From Sipunculus nudus (Eukaryota; Annelida; Sipuncula; Golfingiida; Sipunculidae), in NCBI GenBank assembly GCA_026874595.1, contig CM049318.1, forward strand, positions 20,931,456 through 20,995,455: a DNA stretch of 64,000 nt, read 5' to 3'. Below, piece after piece: positions 37,847 to 48,583 of this stretch. The notes below the pieces were generated by a model that was given only the letters and a program-made list of their open reading frames with translations, ran no database searches and was not told the DNA's origin. The translations under genes were made by a program, and so were the position numbers. The stretch's first letter is position 1, and each line of letters opens with the position of its first letter.

Positions 37847-38809
37847 GTAAGTTGAAATTAAACAAAAAGACCCTTTAACACCCTTGGATACGGGGTAGGA
37901 CATATTTGACTTATTGATTATTCCTAACCACTTGGATATAAAAGCTGAAATCCAGAAGCCTTAACAATAATTATCATTCTTATCATATGGATACCTTCAT
38001 CCTCATTTAGTAGATATTGCCACCAACAGGCCATGTACCTATCCTTTACAAAATAAAAAAAAAAAAAACAGCCTTAGATATATTCTACAGGTCCTCTTGT
38101 TAATGTTATGCTACTGCAACTGCCATGTATTTGATCATTAAAACAGCTGTGGGATGCCTTTTGTAAGTTGTTCCTTAGTCTTTTACTGGAGAGATTAAAG
38201 ACTTGGTCGACATACTGGTATTGTGTATCTGCTTTAGCCAGATTATACTAACATTAAAACACTTCAAATTAAAAAAAATGGGATAATAATCACTCGGCTT
38301 TCAATTGTTGCCATAGCCTTAAGTCTCTGATTGGTGTCATTTGTTTGCAGAACAAAAGAAAATATATTATTTTATTTAATTATTGTATAATCATACTATG
38401 GAAATTTTAATATAAGTTTAAGATTAAAGTTATTGTGTGCCATAAAAAATATGACATCATAAAATCATATGATATAAATAATAAAATAATTCACTATAAG
38501 TCATGTTATAAAAGGGGTAAGGAGTTGCCTAGTGGTTCAGGTGTTGGCCAGCATTTCCCTGTTCAACCCCACAAGTGCTTATAAGGTGAAATGACAAAAA
38601 CTTGATATAAGTCTTAACAACAAGTGACAATTAACTCCTATATGTGCCTATCCCCGTTCATATGAAATTGTAAAATCTTGAAAAATCAATAATCATGTTG
38701 TCACCTTCATCCTCATTCAGTAGACAGTGCCGCCAATAGGCCATGGAAATATCTCTGTGAAAACAAGTCATGATAAATATATTGACTATAAACCATTATT
38801 TCTTTTCAG
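37847..38809. other. Intron carrying SINE-like repeats
   Basis: Two copies of CTTCATCCTCATT(C/T)AGTAGA (37998-38020 and 38704-38724) show a shared repeat tail. One belongs to the SINE-like element at 38514-38760. Confidence 0.6.
38514..38760 (+). mobile_element. SINE-like repeat (second family)
   Basis: The head AAGGAGTTGCCTAGTGGTTC resembles a tRNA A-box region and GTTCAACCCC a B-box. The tail TTCAGTAGACAGTGCCGCC recurs, diverged, at 37998-38035 and 56350-56375. It is probably a second tRNA-related SINE family. Confidence 0.5.
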
Positions 38810-39007
38810 AACCCATTCTTCAGTGATGAACAGCCAATCTCCATCAAGAACTCGGTAGTTGATATCGCCTACAAGTATGCAAAAAGGAAAAACGTGTTCC
38901 AGCTGAGTACGTATAACGGCTCAGAGTACCTGTTCCAGGCCGAGGACAATCAGGCCATGCTGTCATGGATACAGACGATACGACACAACTGTAATCCAGA
39001 TGCTGAT
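38810..39007 (+). CDS. ARHGAP21/23 exon: end of the PH domain
   Basis: 66 codons (residues 870-935): NPFFSDEQPISIKNSVVDIA, then YKYAKRKNVFQLSTYNGSEY, then LFQAEDNQAMLSWIQTIRHN. The final AM.SWI..I helix with its invariant Trp is the PH C-terminal helix. KRKNVFQL and LFQAED are near-identical to ARHGAP21. Acceptor TTCTTTTCAG, donor GAT|GTAAGT. Confidence 0.96.
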
Positions 39008-39799
39008 GTAAGTTACACAGCCGGGAGTTTGTTTCTCTTTTATCACCCTAAAATAAATTCTGAATAGGCCGTGAAATTCATATTGTGAAATTACATTACT
39101 TCAAAAGTCGTGAAAATTTTGAAATTATTTTAGAGGTCATGAAAAAGGACGTGTTCCTCATCAGTCAACATTTTTACACCTAAAAAATCCTTGATAGTCA
39201 CAAGGTTTGAAATGTGAAACATATTCTTCCTTAATCTAAAAAGTTTAATTAGTCATAAGAAAGTCAAGAAATGTTATTATGACAATTATACAAATGTGCA
39301 TTATATTTGCGCTATATGAGTGAACTCTATCATATCAAGTTTTGATTTAAGCACTTTTCCATAAATTAAACTCATTTTATTTTAGTAAAAAAATAAACCT
39401 TTTCTGTGAACAGGTGGATATTTTCCATAAACTGGAAGGGCATTCAAGAGAGGCAATACCGCGCAAAACAATCCTGCTGCGATTCCCGATTAATCTAGAT
39501 CTGAATTCATGAATGAAAGCACTTTCCTGCATACAATGGAACCCCACAATTACAACCACCTTGTGGACCAACCAAAGTGGTCCTAATTTGGGGGTGGTCC
39601 CAATTGTGAAATTCAAAGTTACTTGAATTATATAATGGGAATCAACAAAAGTGGTCGTAATTATGAGTTGGTCGCAGTTGTGGGGTGGTCGCAAGGCACG
39701 GTTGCGACCACCCCACCACTGTACGTGATTTCAGCAAACGATACTTCACAGTGTTAATTTAACTGTTATCATTCATCAGTTGTGTATATATTTGTCCAG
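39008..39799. other. Intron with a MITE
   Basis: A TA-flanked MITE occupies 39534-39721. The rest is AT-rich with no exon. Confidence 0.65.
39534..39721. mobile_element. TA-flanked MITE ('GGTGGTCGTAA' type), copy 1
   Basis: 188 bp between TA dinucleotides (39532-39533 and 39722-39723). The left end is CAATGGAACCCCACAATTAC, the right end reads ACCACCCCACCACTG. Inside, GGTGGTC/GACCACC words are arranged as inverted repeats. It shares theme and target with the elements at 44405-44570 and 58441-58620. Confidence 0.7.
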
Positions 39800-39980
39800 G
39801 AGAAAGGAGGTGTTAGTGAAGAACTCATCTTGCGTAAGACCAGTGAAGTTGAACAGGCCTTCAAGAGTTTACCTCCACCGCCATCGAAACCTCAAAAGAA
39901 GGCCAATGTCAAGGTCATCAAGACGAAGGCACCTGTCACTCACTCTCCAGGAATGAAACAAAGAAAAACTTCTGAGAAAG
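39800..39980 (+). CDS. ARHGAP21/23 exon: helix after PH (ARF-binding module)
   Basis: 60 codons plus one base. EKGGVSEELILRKTSEVEQA corresponds to the helix following the PH domain that, in human ARHGAP21, forms the ARF1-GTP binding surface together with the PH fold. It is followed by FKSLPPPPSKPQKK and a Lys/Thr-rich basic stretch. Acceptor TTTGTCCAG, donor GAAAG|GTTGGT. Confidence 0.9.
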
Positions 39981-40653
39981 GTTGGTGCTCAAATATTGTT
40001 TACACATATATTTAAAAAACCCTTAGATGACTGAGCAAATAGCATTATGAGTATGTGTTTATCAATTCTGGGTTACAACATGCATCAAACCCAGAAAAAT
40101 GCTTGAAATATTTTTCAAATATTTCAAGGCTTGATAAAGGATTAGACTTCTAATTTTACAGGGTTTGTTGGATTTAGAAAATGAGGAGCAAGACATGCTT
40201 AAACATGCTAGGAAATCTAGATATATGCCCATACTTTGTTAACAAGAAAAGAAATTGTGTCAGGAGCCTATGTAAGAAAAAAATATTGATGAAGACCTGT
40301 ATGTGCACCAGTCAACTATTGCCTATGTAAGTGAGAGATGATTGTACTTAAAACGGATCCTTATCCTCTGTATTAGGTCTTACATTTTGATTAAAGCACA
40401 TATAGTACTATATGTATGCATGTTGGTGAATATGCACTGTTATTAGAGATACCTAAATTAACATATCAACATTTTAGACAATATAGTCGTTAAAAGAAAA
40501 CATCCATATATATTTGTGTACATAAATATGTTAACATGTATTACTTAGACTTTTTAAATCCATATGGCCAGACTCCTGACTGCCAGTTCAAATCCTAATA
40601 TGTAATCACATTATTATAACAATATAATACCAGTAAACAAATCTGTCTTCCAG
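39981..40653. other. Intron
   Basis: No feature beyond splice sites was recognised. Confidence 0.6.
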
Positions 40654-40820
40654 ATCTCTCAGAAGCTTCCAAGTCCAAAGACAGAGCAGATAACAAAACC
40701 TGGCGAGGTCGGGTAGCGAAGAAGTTCAAACGTTACGGGTCAAGCTCCTCCAGTCAGACAGAAGTTACAGGGACGTTTTGTGTTCCCTTGGAATTGTGTC
40801 CTCAGTCAAGTTTTAGCGAG
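40654..40820 (+). CDS. ARHGAP21/23 exon: lead-in to RhoGAP
   Basis: Enters with AT completing GAT, then 55 codons: basic linker TWRGRVAKKFKRYGSSSSSQ, then TGTFCVPLELCPQSSFSE. TGTFGV.L..CP is the conserved first motif of the ARHGAP21/23 RhoGAP domain; here Gly is replaced by Cys. Acceptor TCTTCCAG, donor GAG|GTAATT. Confidence 0.93.
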
Positions 40821-43800
40821 GTAATTTGAAATATGAAAATGTGAGATATTTCAGGTGAACATGAATTGACCTCATCATCAGAGCGCCTTATGCCCTGCCC
40901 TTTATACCTAATTATTATAATGAGCCCCCAAAACGTCCTACACAGAAGGTCTTCCTTGGGACAGCTGTTTACAGGACAATAATGATGTCACAAAGGTGGA
41001 TGACGTAGAGCTTGCATTGACTGACTTCATCATCTGGAATCACTGCACAGATGAATACATCGCAGTCATTGTGAACGGTCTTGCATTATAGTATCCCCAG
41101 AATAAGTCGGGATACTATGGTTTCACGACAGTCCTGCCGCGGCAGAAAAACCTTGTGAGCGGGATAACTCAAAAAATATTTCACTGATTTTTTTCAAACT
41201 TTACATTTATGTAGATATAGGTAAGGGGACAAAGCCTATTTAAAATGGGGTCATGACCTATGCTAGGAGAGTGACCTTGACCTTGAATATGTCCATTTTT
41301 GCTGAAAAAACACAAATTCTTAAATATCTCAAGTAAGCTTGCATGGACTGGTCCAAAAATCAAGGTGACCGAAGATCTTGGATAGCCTTGTGATATACTG
41401 GAAACTGGTGGCGCCACCTATTATTCTTTTCTTGTTTTTACGCCTTTTAATACCCCCATAATTGCCACTTCACAGTACTGTAAGCATTATAAGTCAAAAA
41501 CTAATTGACAGATTTCTTTCATATTATGCACATGTAGAGAGATGGGTTATGGGATGAGGTCTGTTTACATTTGGGTCATGACCTTTACCATGAGAATGGC
41601 CTTGACCTTTAATGTGTCCATATTTGGTGAAAATCACACACCTCTTATGATATCTCCAGTGTTGATAGCCATATGGATTTCAAACGTGACTTATGTATGG
41701 GCCACCACTTAAGTAAGAATCCTATAGGTTCTAGGGTCATTAGGTCAAAGGTCAAGGTCACTGGACTTGCATCTTAAAAGATACTGTGGATGCATTTTAA
41801 GCCAAACTTTCCCAGGTCTTCCATCTTGAATATATAGCTCACTTGCCAATAGTAGATGATCCATATTAATTTTGGGGTCACAAGGTCAAAGGTCAAGGCC
41901 ACAGGAGCTATATGTCAAAAAATTAGTTTCTGGATGATAATTCCTGCTTTTATTGATGTATTGATTTCAAACTTGACTTATATATGTCCCATTGAAAAAG
42001 CAAGACTCCAATTGATTTTGGGGTCATGAGGTCAAAGGTCAAGGTCACAGGACACATCTTTAAAAAGATGCCAAGTATTTCATCTCAGACCTTTCATCTT
42101 GCACATATAGTTCATCTGCCAATAGAGGAAGACCCCTATCAATTTTGAGGTCACAAGGTCAAAGGTAAAGGTCACAGGAGCCATCTGTCCAAAAATTAGT
42201 TTCTGTATGATAATTCCTGCTTTTATTGATGTATGGATTTCAAACTTGACTTGACCCATTGGAAAAGCAAGACCCGAATTTTGGGGTCATGAGGTCATAG
42301 GTCAAGGTCACAGGACACATCTTTAAAAAGATTGTGAATCCTTTTTTAGCCAAAAAATTCATCTCAGATCTTTCATCTTGCACATATAGTTCACCTGCCA
42401 AGAGTGGAAGACCCCTATCAATTTTTAGGTCACAAGGTCAAAGGTGAAGGTCACAGGAGCCATCTGTCCAAAATTAGTTTCTGGGGTCATGAGGTCAAAG
42501 GTCAAGGTCACAGGACACATCTTTAAAAAGATTGTGGATCCTTTTTTAGCCAAAAAATTCATCTCAGACCTTTCATCTTGCACATACAGTTCCCCTGCCA
42601 ATAGAGGAAGATGCCTGTCATGTATGAGGACACAAGGTCAAAGTTGAAGGTCACAGGAGCCATCTGTTCAAAAATTTGTTCCTGAGATGATAATTCAATC
42701 TTAGATTAATATATGGATTTCAAACCTGACTTATATATGGCCCATCAATAAATCTAGACCTCTATTGATTTATATATAAAAGTGGATGATCCATATCAAC
42801 TTTGGGGTCAGAAGGTCAAAGGTCAAGGCCACAGGAGCCATCTGTCAAAAAATTAGTTTCTGGATGATAATTCCTGCGTTTATTGATGTATAGATTTCAA
42901 ACTTGACTTATATATGTCCCATTGAAAAAGCATGATTTTGGGGTCATGAGGTCAAAGGTCAAGGTCACAGGACCAACATCTTCAAAAAGATTGTGGATTG
43001 ATAGTTGGAAGAAACAATAATTGCTTGCCAAGTGTCAATATATGCTGTTAAAAATGTGGGCCTATTCTTAAAGGGGGCGGGCATACTATGTCTGGGGATA
43101 CTCTGGCACCTGCGGTGCCAAGAAATATCTAGTTTTGGATTATTTGTCTCATACCAATTACGTGCCATGCAGGTAAGACATTATTATTCACTCGGTAGTC
43201 TGAGGAATGGCTCCTGCAACCTTTGGCCTTGAACTTTTTGTACTGTCTCCTTTGTATAAAAAAAAATTTCCTGGAAAACATGCAGACATGGTTACTGGTA
43301 CAGACTACACATGTTCTGTTAAGAAGAGGTCTCCAAAATTACGCAAATTATATTATGGTCAGGTGACTCACGGTTTACCGAATATTGGTGACCTGATTGG
43401 CTGAATGGAACAGTTATTCTCATGATTATTCATTAAATAATTATGGTATTAAGGTTATGTGAAGTACATGGTGAGGTCAATTGTAGATGTTACATTGATA
43501 ACTTTCTGATGGATTCTTATGTATTGTTAATGTACATTAAATCTATTTCATGGGAAAAAGGAAAGAAAAGATGAAATAATTAATAACCACATGCATTTTA
43601 CATGTAGATATGTCATATTTTATCTAATATTGCTGTCAATTCTAAATAAGTTTATAAATTATATGTAGTAGTATTATCTGTAATAATCTATTTCCGCTAA
43701 CTACTGATAGGTAATGTCTTTCAAGGTGCAGTCTAAATGATAGTTTACAGTCATCAGGTCATCTATGCACTTGATTGCTGCATGAATTTCATTAATAAAA

Positions 43801-43875
43801 AATGCTGAATATTCTTTGACGTTTGTTTCATCATTTGCTTTCTTTCAATGTAAAATTCATGTTTCTGTATTGTAG
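40821..43875. other. Intron, largely a repeat element
   Basis: A 3.05-kb intron splitting the RhoGAP domain. About two thirds is the repeat element at 41090-43102; the rest is AT-rich. Confidence 0.7.
41090..43102. mobile_element. About 2-kb element with tandem AGGTCA-rich internal repeats
   Basis: Ends are inverted: AGTATCCCCAGA (41090-41101) and TCTGGGGATACT (43091-43102). The interior has about ten diverged units, alternating between two kinds. One kind carries ATGAGGTCAAAGGTCAAGG then TCACAGGAC; the other carries CACAAGGTCAAAGG then AGGTCACAGGAG. Between them are shared spacers TCATCTTGCACATA and TTTCAAACTTGACTT. The word AGGTCAAAGGTCAAGGTCA (for example 42029-42047) is three nuclear-receptor half-sites: a DR1 followed by a directly abutting third site. 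I recognise the family as widespread in molluscs, but not its superfamily. It has no protein. Confidence 0.8.
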
Positions 43876-44001
43876 TTTGTCCCTCTGGTGGTAGAACTAT
43901 GCACTACAATTGTTGAAGCCCGTGGGATGGAGATGACAGGAATTTACCGGGTCCCAGGCAACACTGGCTCCATCAACATGCTGCAGGAAGAACTAAACAA
44001 G
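43876..44001 (+). CDS. ARHGAP21/23 exon: RhoGAP with arginine finger
   Basis: 42 codons, phase 0: [20 protein letters not shown], then [20 protein letters not shown]. The Arg of GIYRVPG (codon 43948-43950, residue 1076) is the catalytic arginine finger that stabilises the GTP hydrolysis transition state on Rho proteins. It is present, so the domain should be active. Acceptor TATTGTAG, donor AAG|GTACAA. Confidence 0.96.
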
Positions 44002-44782
44002 GTACAATTTATCGTTGAACCAGGGTTCCTTCATGTAGTTTTATGTTTACATTCAATAAAATCAATGAGTCAGGTGCTGGTCATCTGGGACAGTTTTAAC
44101 ATTAAATTTTGATATTTAAAGAAAATAAAATTATGGAAAGGTTTATTAATAATTAATTTCTTTCTTTGTCTTTCTATGTTATACATCCTTCTGTTTGGAA
44201 GTGGACTGTTTGATCTGCTTCTGTAAAATACGAAAACATCTGCTTGTTTTGAATAGTCATCATGCTTAAAGGTTTAAAGTGTGAAGTCGACCATTTGTGA
44301 TGGTATATTAGCCTCCAGTCACAGTCAGTACAGATCAGAATTTTGTTTGATGGAATACAAATGCTGCTTCATCTCCTGGTAGTTTCACAAAGGAACTTCT
44401 TATACAGTGGAACCTGTCTTAAAGACCACTTGTCTGAAAAGGCTTTTACACTACCCCTTAGTAAACAAAGCATCCATAATGGTTATAACTGACCTGTCTA
44501 ATCAGACCACCCTTGAGTTAAGACCGCATTTGGTCAGTCCCATGGGTGGTCTTATAAGACAGGTTTCACTGTTTATAAAGTAAGTTCAGTAAAAGTGGTT
44601 CAGTGTAATACCATTTTAATTCATGCAGTGATCATGAGCTTTAATGTGCTTTAGACACAACTGTTAACACCTTCGAGTTTACAAATTTTTTTGTTATATA
44701 TTTAATATTATAATGAATGTATTATATAATGAATATCATGAAGTATGACATCGTAATGTAGTATTTTATTCTCTTCCTTCAG
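44002..44782. other. Intron with a MITE
   Basis: Contains a TIR MITE at 44405-44570. No other feature seen. Confidence 0.65.
44405..44570. mobile_element. TIR MITE, copy 2
   Basis: The left end CAGTGGAACCTGTCTTA is mirrored by the right end TAAGACAGGTTTCACTG with one mismatch. TA precedes the left end, but the right flank is TT... rather than TA. Internally GACCACC and GGTGGTC are inverted. It is related to the elements at 39534 and 58441. Confidence 0.8.
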
Positions 44783-44891
44783 GGTGTTGATAATCTGGAC
44801 ATGGAGAATGATAAGTGGTTAGATGTGAATGTAGTGGGCAGTCTTCTCAAGTCCTTTTTCCGTAAACTACCAGATCCACTGGTCACAGAAG
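44783..44891 (+). CDS. ARHGAP21/23 exon: RhoGAP core
   Basis: 36 codons plus one base: [20 protein letters not shown], then [15 protein letters not shown]. The LLK.F.R.LPDPL motif is a RhoGAP hallmark, and the Lys (residue 1116) is the conserved structural/catalytic lysine. Acceptor TTCCTTCAG, donor GAAG|GTAATT. Confidence 0.96.
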
Positions 44892-45618
44892 GTAATTAAT
44901 ATCAGTACCAGTGTGCAGAAATAAACCAATAATAAAAAAAATATCAACTGATACATACAGCTGCATATGCATTGGCTGGAATATGTTGGTTCAGCAGATT
45001 TTGATATCACAAGTCTTAATGCTCACTTTTGTCTGTAGACAGTATATTCAGATTTTTGCATAGAACCTTGCATTTACCTTCAGGGTTAAATGTTAGATAG
45101 TAAACTGGAAATCTGCATTCTAAGGAATGCAAGCCTTCACCATGTGGGGGTTCTCATTGTGGGATGCTCCCCAACCTGTTTTCATTCACTTATTTAGCCC
45201 ATATGCCCAGGTTCATTCATGCATAAGTTATGGCATTTTTGTGAATATTCCCTTACCGTTTCAGAATCTTGAATATGTACCAGATCAACATCAAAATGTA
45301 ATTGATTCTTCATTGGATTTCATGAGATTCCATTCAGGAGTGCACAAGTTATGTTGTGAACAAACAAACAGACAAACCCACACAATGATGACCACATACC
45401 TTCCTGTTGAAGGAAATAAAACTTTTATCAGTGAATTGGGTAGAGCGTTCCAACTACCTTTGAATGTAGTTTTCATCTGTCTGTGCATGCCCAAGAGTCA
45501 GATCAACTAAATGCCACATCACACATTTACAGAAGTGCAGTCAAGAATTTGTAACATTTCATTACATACACTTTGGTTATGATGAGGATAATTGAGATGT
45601 GTATCTGTGTACTTTCAG
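44892..45618. other. Intron, nothing recognised
   Basis: A 127-codon open frame (45127-45510) crosses it, but no conserved motif is present. I treat it as chance. Confidence 0.55.
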
Positions 45619-45782
45619 AGCTGTATGTACAGTTCATCAGTGCTAACCGTGAGGATAACCCGGAGAAGAGGATGCTGAAGATCAAGAAGCTGCTGCATGA
45701 CCTGCCCGAGCACAACTTTGAGACCTTTCATTACCTGGCTGAGCACCTGCACAGAGTGGCATCCATGGGGGATGTCAACAAG
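45619..45782 (+). CDS. ARHGAP21/23 exon: RhoGAP helices
   Basis: Encodes (E)LYVQFISANREDNPEKRM, then LKIKKLLHDLPEHNFETFHY and LAEHLHRVASMGDVNK. LHDLPEHN.ETF.YL..HL is the RhoGAP helical segment before the NKM motif. Acceptor TACTTTCAG. The donor AAG|GTCTGT is atypical at +3 to +6 but fits the frame. Confidence 0.96.
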
Positions 45783-46645
45783 GTCTGTCACAAAATACTG
45801 TTATTCTTAAGTTACATGGTTCGCAACTCTCCTCGATATCATAAAAAAAGGGAAAAGATTTTTCTTTTTCTGGTTATGGAAAGTTGAGCAAAATGCCATT
45901 AGAGAATCAATTAATGAAATTTTATTGGCTGAAAAGAGAATTTGGTCAGTCTGTTATATTGTATTACCTGTTTAAATAACAATGGCTGGCTATCAGTCAG
46001 TGAATGGCTATGGTCACCTTTAAGTCTGGAAATCCTTCTTTGTTGTACTAGTGACATAGTTTGACAGTTTTCAGTACAATTGTTCTTCACTGTTACAACA
46101 CTCAAAACATATCAGACTAGAAAAAGGTCTTTAATAATCACCGCAGAATTTTAAAATTCAGAAGTAGAGAAAATCAAGGAGTTTCATGAACAAAAGATGA
46201 GAACCCTGTTATTAACACTGCACCAGGAATGTCATCATTAACATACTATTTATCCACAGTTGTTATCACAGAAAACAAAATCAATAAAATTTTAATGTTA
46301 TTTCATGCAATATACACTACCAATGTTTTAGTGAATATATTACTGAACCAGAAGTAGTTATCATTAAAGTGATAGTAGCTTGACAAAGAATACAGCGTGC
46401 CACTTGATAGAATGTTTTCACAAATACTTGACCACTTAAATGAAAAACATTACTTTTAAAATATTCCTGTATCAGAAATAATTGATCCTTTATGTTGAAA
46501 AATGTTCAATACACTGTCAGCTGGTCAGCCTGTCACATCATATTTAATTCATGATTTTATGTCAGGTGCACTCCAGGGTCAAAGGTCAGGAATAATGTAA
46601 TGGGGTCTTCCTCAGTGTTTTATACAGTGTTTCTTTTTGCTGCAG
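45783..46645. other. Intron, nothing recognised
   Basis: No repeat family recognised. Ends in TTTTTGCTGCAG. Confidence 0.6.
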
Positions 46646-46771
46646 ATGGATGCCAGGAACCTTGCTATAGTTTTTGGGCCAACATTGGTGCGGACGTTTG
46701 ATGACTCCATGGTTACCATGGTGAAGGATATGTCCGACCAATGCCGCATTGTAGAAAGTATTATACTCCAT
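46646..46771 (+). CDS. ARHGAP21/23 exon: RhoGAP Asn motif
   Basis: 42 codons, phase 0: [20 protein letters not shown], then [29 protein letters not shown] is the most conserved RhoGAP motif; its Asn (residue 1189) binds the Rho switch region. Donor CAT|GTAAGT. Confidence 0.97.
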
Positions 46772-47558
46772 GTAAGTATCACAGACAATGAAGTTTGCTT
46801 AATTTGCTTATTTTACTCAGTGTTTTTATGCTCAAAGCTGTTGTCCAGTGTAATTATGTGCACATGTAATTGAAAAACACACATCTGTCCATAGAAATAT
46901 GACAGATCTGAAGATGTGGATACATAAATAGTGTATTAGTGACTGAGTTGATATTCTTACTTCAGTGAATGTAATACAACATATTTAAAAAATGAATTTT
47001 TAAGAATATGTATGTATTTAAAGGTTGTCTTGAAAGGTATTTTGTGTGTAAAATATTTGTGTCACCATTTTTAAATTTCAGATATTTACTGCTGGTGCAT
47101 CTGATTTATTATATGCAGTTATGCACATAAATATCAGTATTTTCAGATGTATTCTGATCTTTCATAATGTAATATAGATCTCTAGGTGCTGATAAAGTTT
47201 GTCTATTTACGTATCCATAAACACATAATGATTATTATTATTATTAAGCTCATTTTATTTATTCATTTATCTATCTATTCACTTTGTTGATTATAACTAT
47301 AACTCAGTCAGCTCACCATATATACAGTAATGAGAACATTTGATGCTAGTATGTTCAATATATAAGTCTGATCAGCTTTTGAGCTTGTGGAATGTAGGTA
47401 GTTCTTACTAAGCGAACACAAAATACAAACAGTAAATATTTGATTCTGACTTGTACATTTGTTTATCTGACTGGGTAGTCACATTGTTGAATATGGCTAC
47501 AACTTAGTCTGTACCTTTTACAAACGTAATAAACACTGATGTGTGTTTGTCTGTGTAG
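46772..47558. other. Intron, nothing recognised
   Basis: AT-rich. Ends in GTCTGTGTAG. Confidence 0.6.
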
Positions 47559-47679
47559 CCTGACTGGTTCTTCAGCTCGTGGGATGTAGACAGCTGGGTC
47601 CCTGTTGATGAGGATACAGAGAATGCAGCCCCTGTCAGCAGCATCAACCAGGAGCTACTCTCAAAAGCTGAAAACTTGG
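47559..47679 (+). CDS. ARHGAP21/23 exon: end of RhoGAP
   Basis: 40 codons plus one base: PDWFFSSWDVDSWVPVDEDT, then an acidic stretch and LLSKAENL. (H/P)DWFF closes the RhoGAP domain in the family (HHDWFF in ARHGAP21). Donor TTGG|GTAAGC. Confidence 0.93.
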
Positions 47680-48583
47680 GTAAGCTGATAAAAATGGAAA
47701 ATATAGGTACTGATGATTAAAAATGATGAAAATATAGGTACTGATGATTAAAAAATGATGAAAATATAGGTACAAATGATTAAAAAATGATGAAAATATA
47801 GGCACTGATGATTAAAAAAATTATGAAAATATGGGGACTGATGAAATAGATTAAAATTTGAGAGGATTCACATAGCAGGGACAAGTAGGATTTTGTTAAT
47901 TTCACACACCACATCATCCTGTTCTCTGCCTCACAATCCTCCCTTATGGTACTGTCAGGATTCTCCACCATGTGTCAGTGCCAGGGACAGTTCCTTGTAT
48001 AGGGACAGATATACAGATGGACCAAACATGATCCTGTATTTACATCTAGATCCAGATCAGCTCCAGAATAGAAAAACATTCTTGACTCCAGTGAAATCCT
48101 CTGAGTAACTGTTTTGTTTAGGATATGTACAGAAAAACACTGATGATTACATAAGTAATGATATTGAAAACTGATTTGTAACACCAGTAAGCTGAAATTG
48201 TATTTATACGTGTGGAATATTGTTTTATGCCTGTGCATGCTGTTATTGTATTTCAGAATTCTTATATATTGTATTTCATTTTTTTGAGAAAATATGAATC
48301 TTAAATTTGTACATCCATTTACTCTTTAATATTATGGCTCTCAGTAGCCTTTCAGTTAGTTAAAATATGTAATGTCAAAATATAAATCTGTTGAAAACTC
48401 GGTGGATCTCGTTTATATTGAAACCCTTGCAAATGATACATATTACAATTTTTTTCTGAAGATATTATCATAATGTAAATCTTTCAATCATATGGCTGGT
48501 AAATTATAAAATTTAAAATAAAAAACAAGCATTCCAGTTATATTATGACCATCACGTATAAATTTGCATTGTTTTTTTTCCAG
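47680..48583. other. Intron with a 32-bp tandem repeat
   Basis: The last intron of the gene. It starts with a minisatellite (47690-47845), is then AT-rich, and ends in GTTTTTTTTCCAG. Confidence 0.7.
47690..47845. repeat. 31-33-bp tandem repeat, five copies
   Basis: The word ATATAGG recurs at 47701, 47732, 47764 and 47796, with a variant at 47829. The unit is GATGAAAATATAGGTACTGA then TGATTAAAAAAT. Confidence 0.85.

Noticed and set aside
45127-45510. 127-codon open frame in a RhoGAP intron
   Set aside because: No conserved motif. Flanking exons 44783-44891 and 45619-45782 splice in phase across it.
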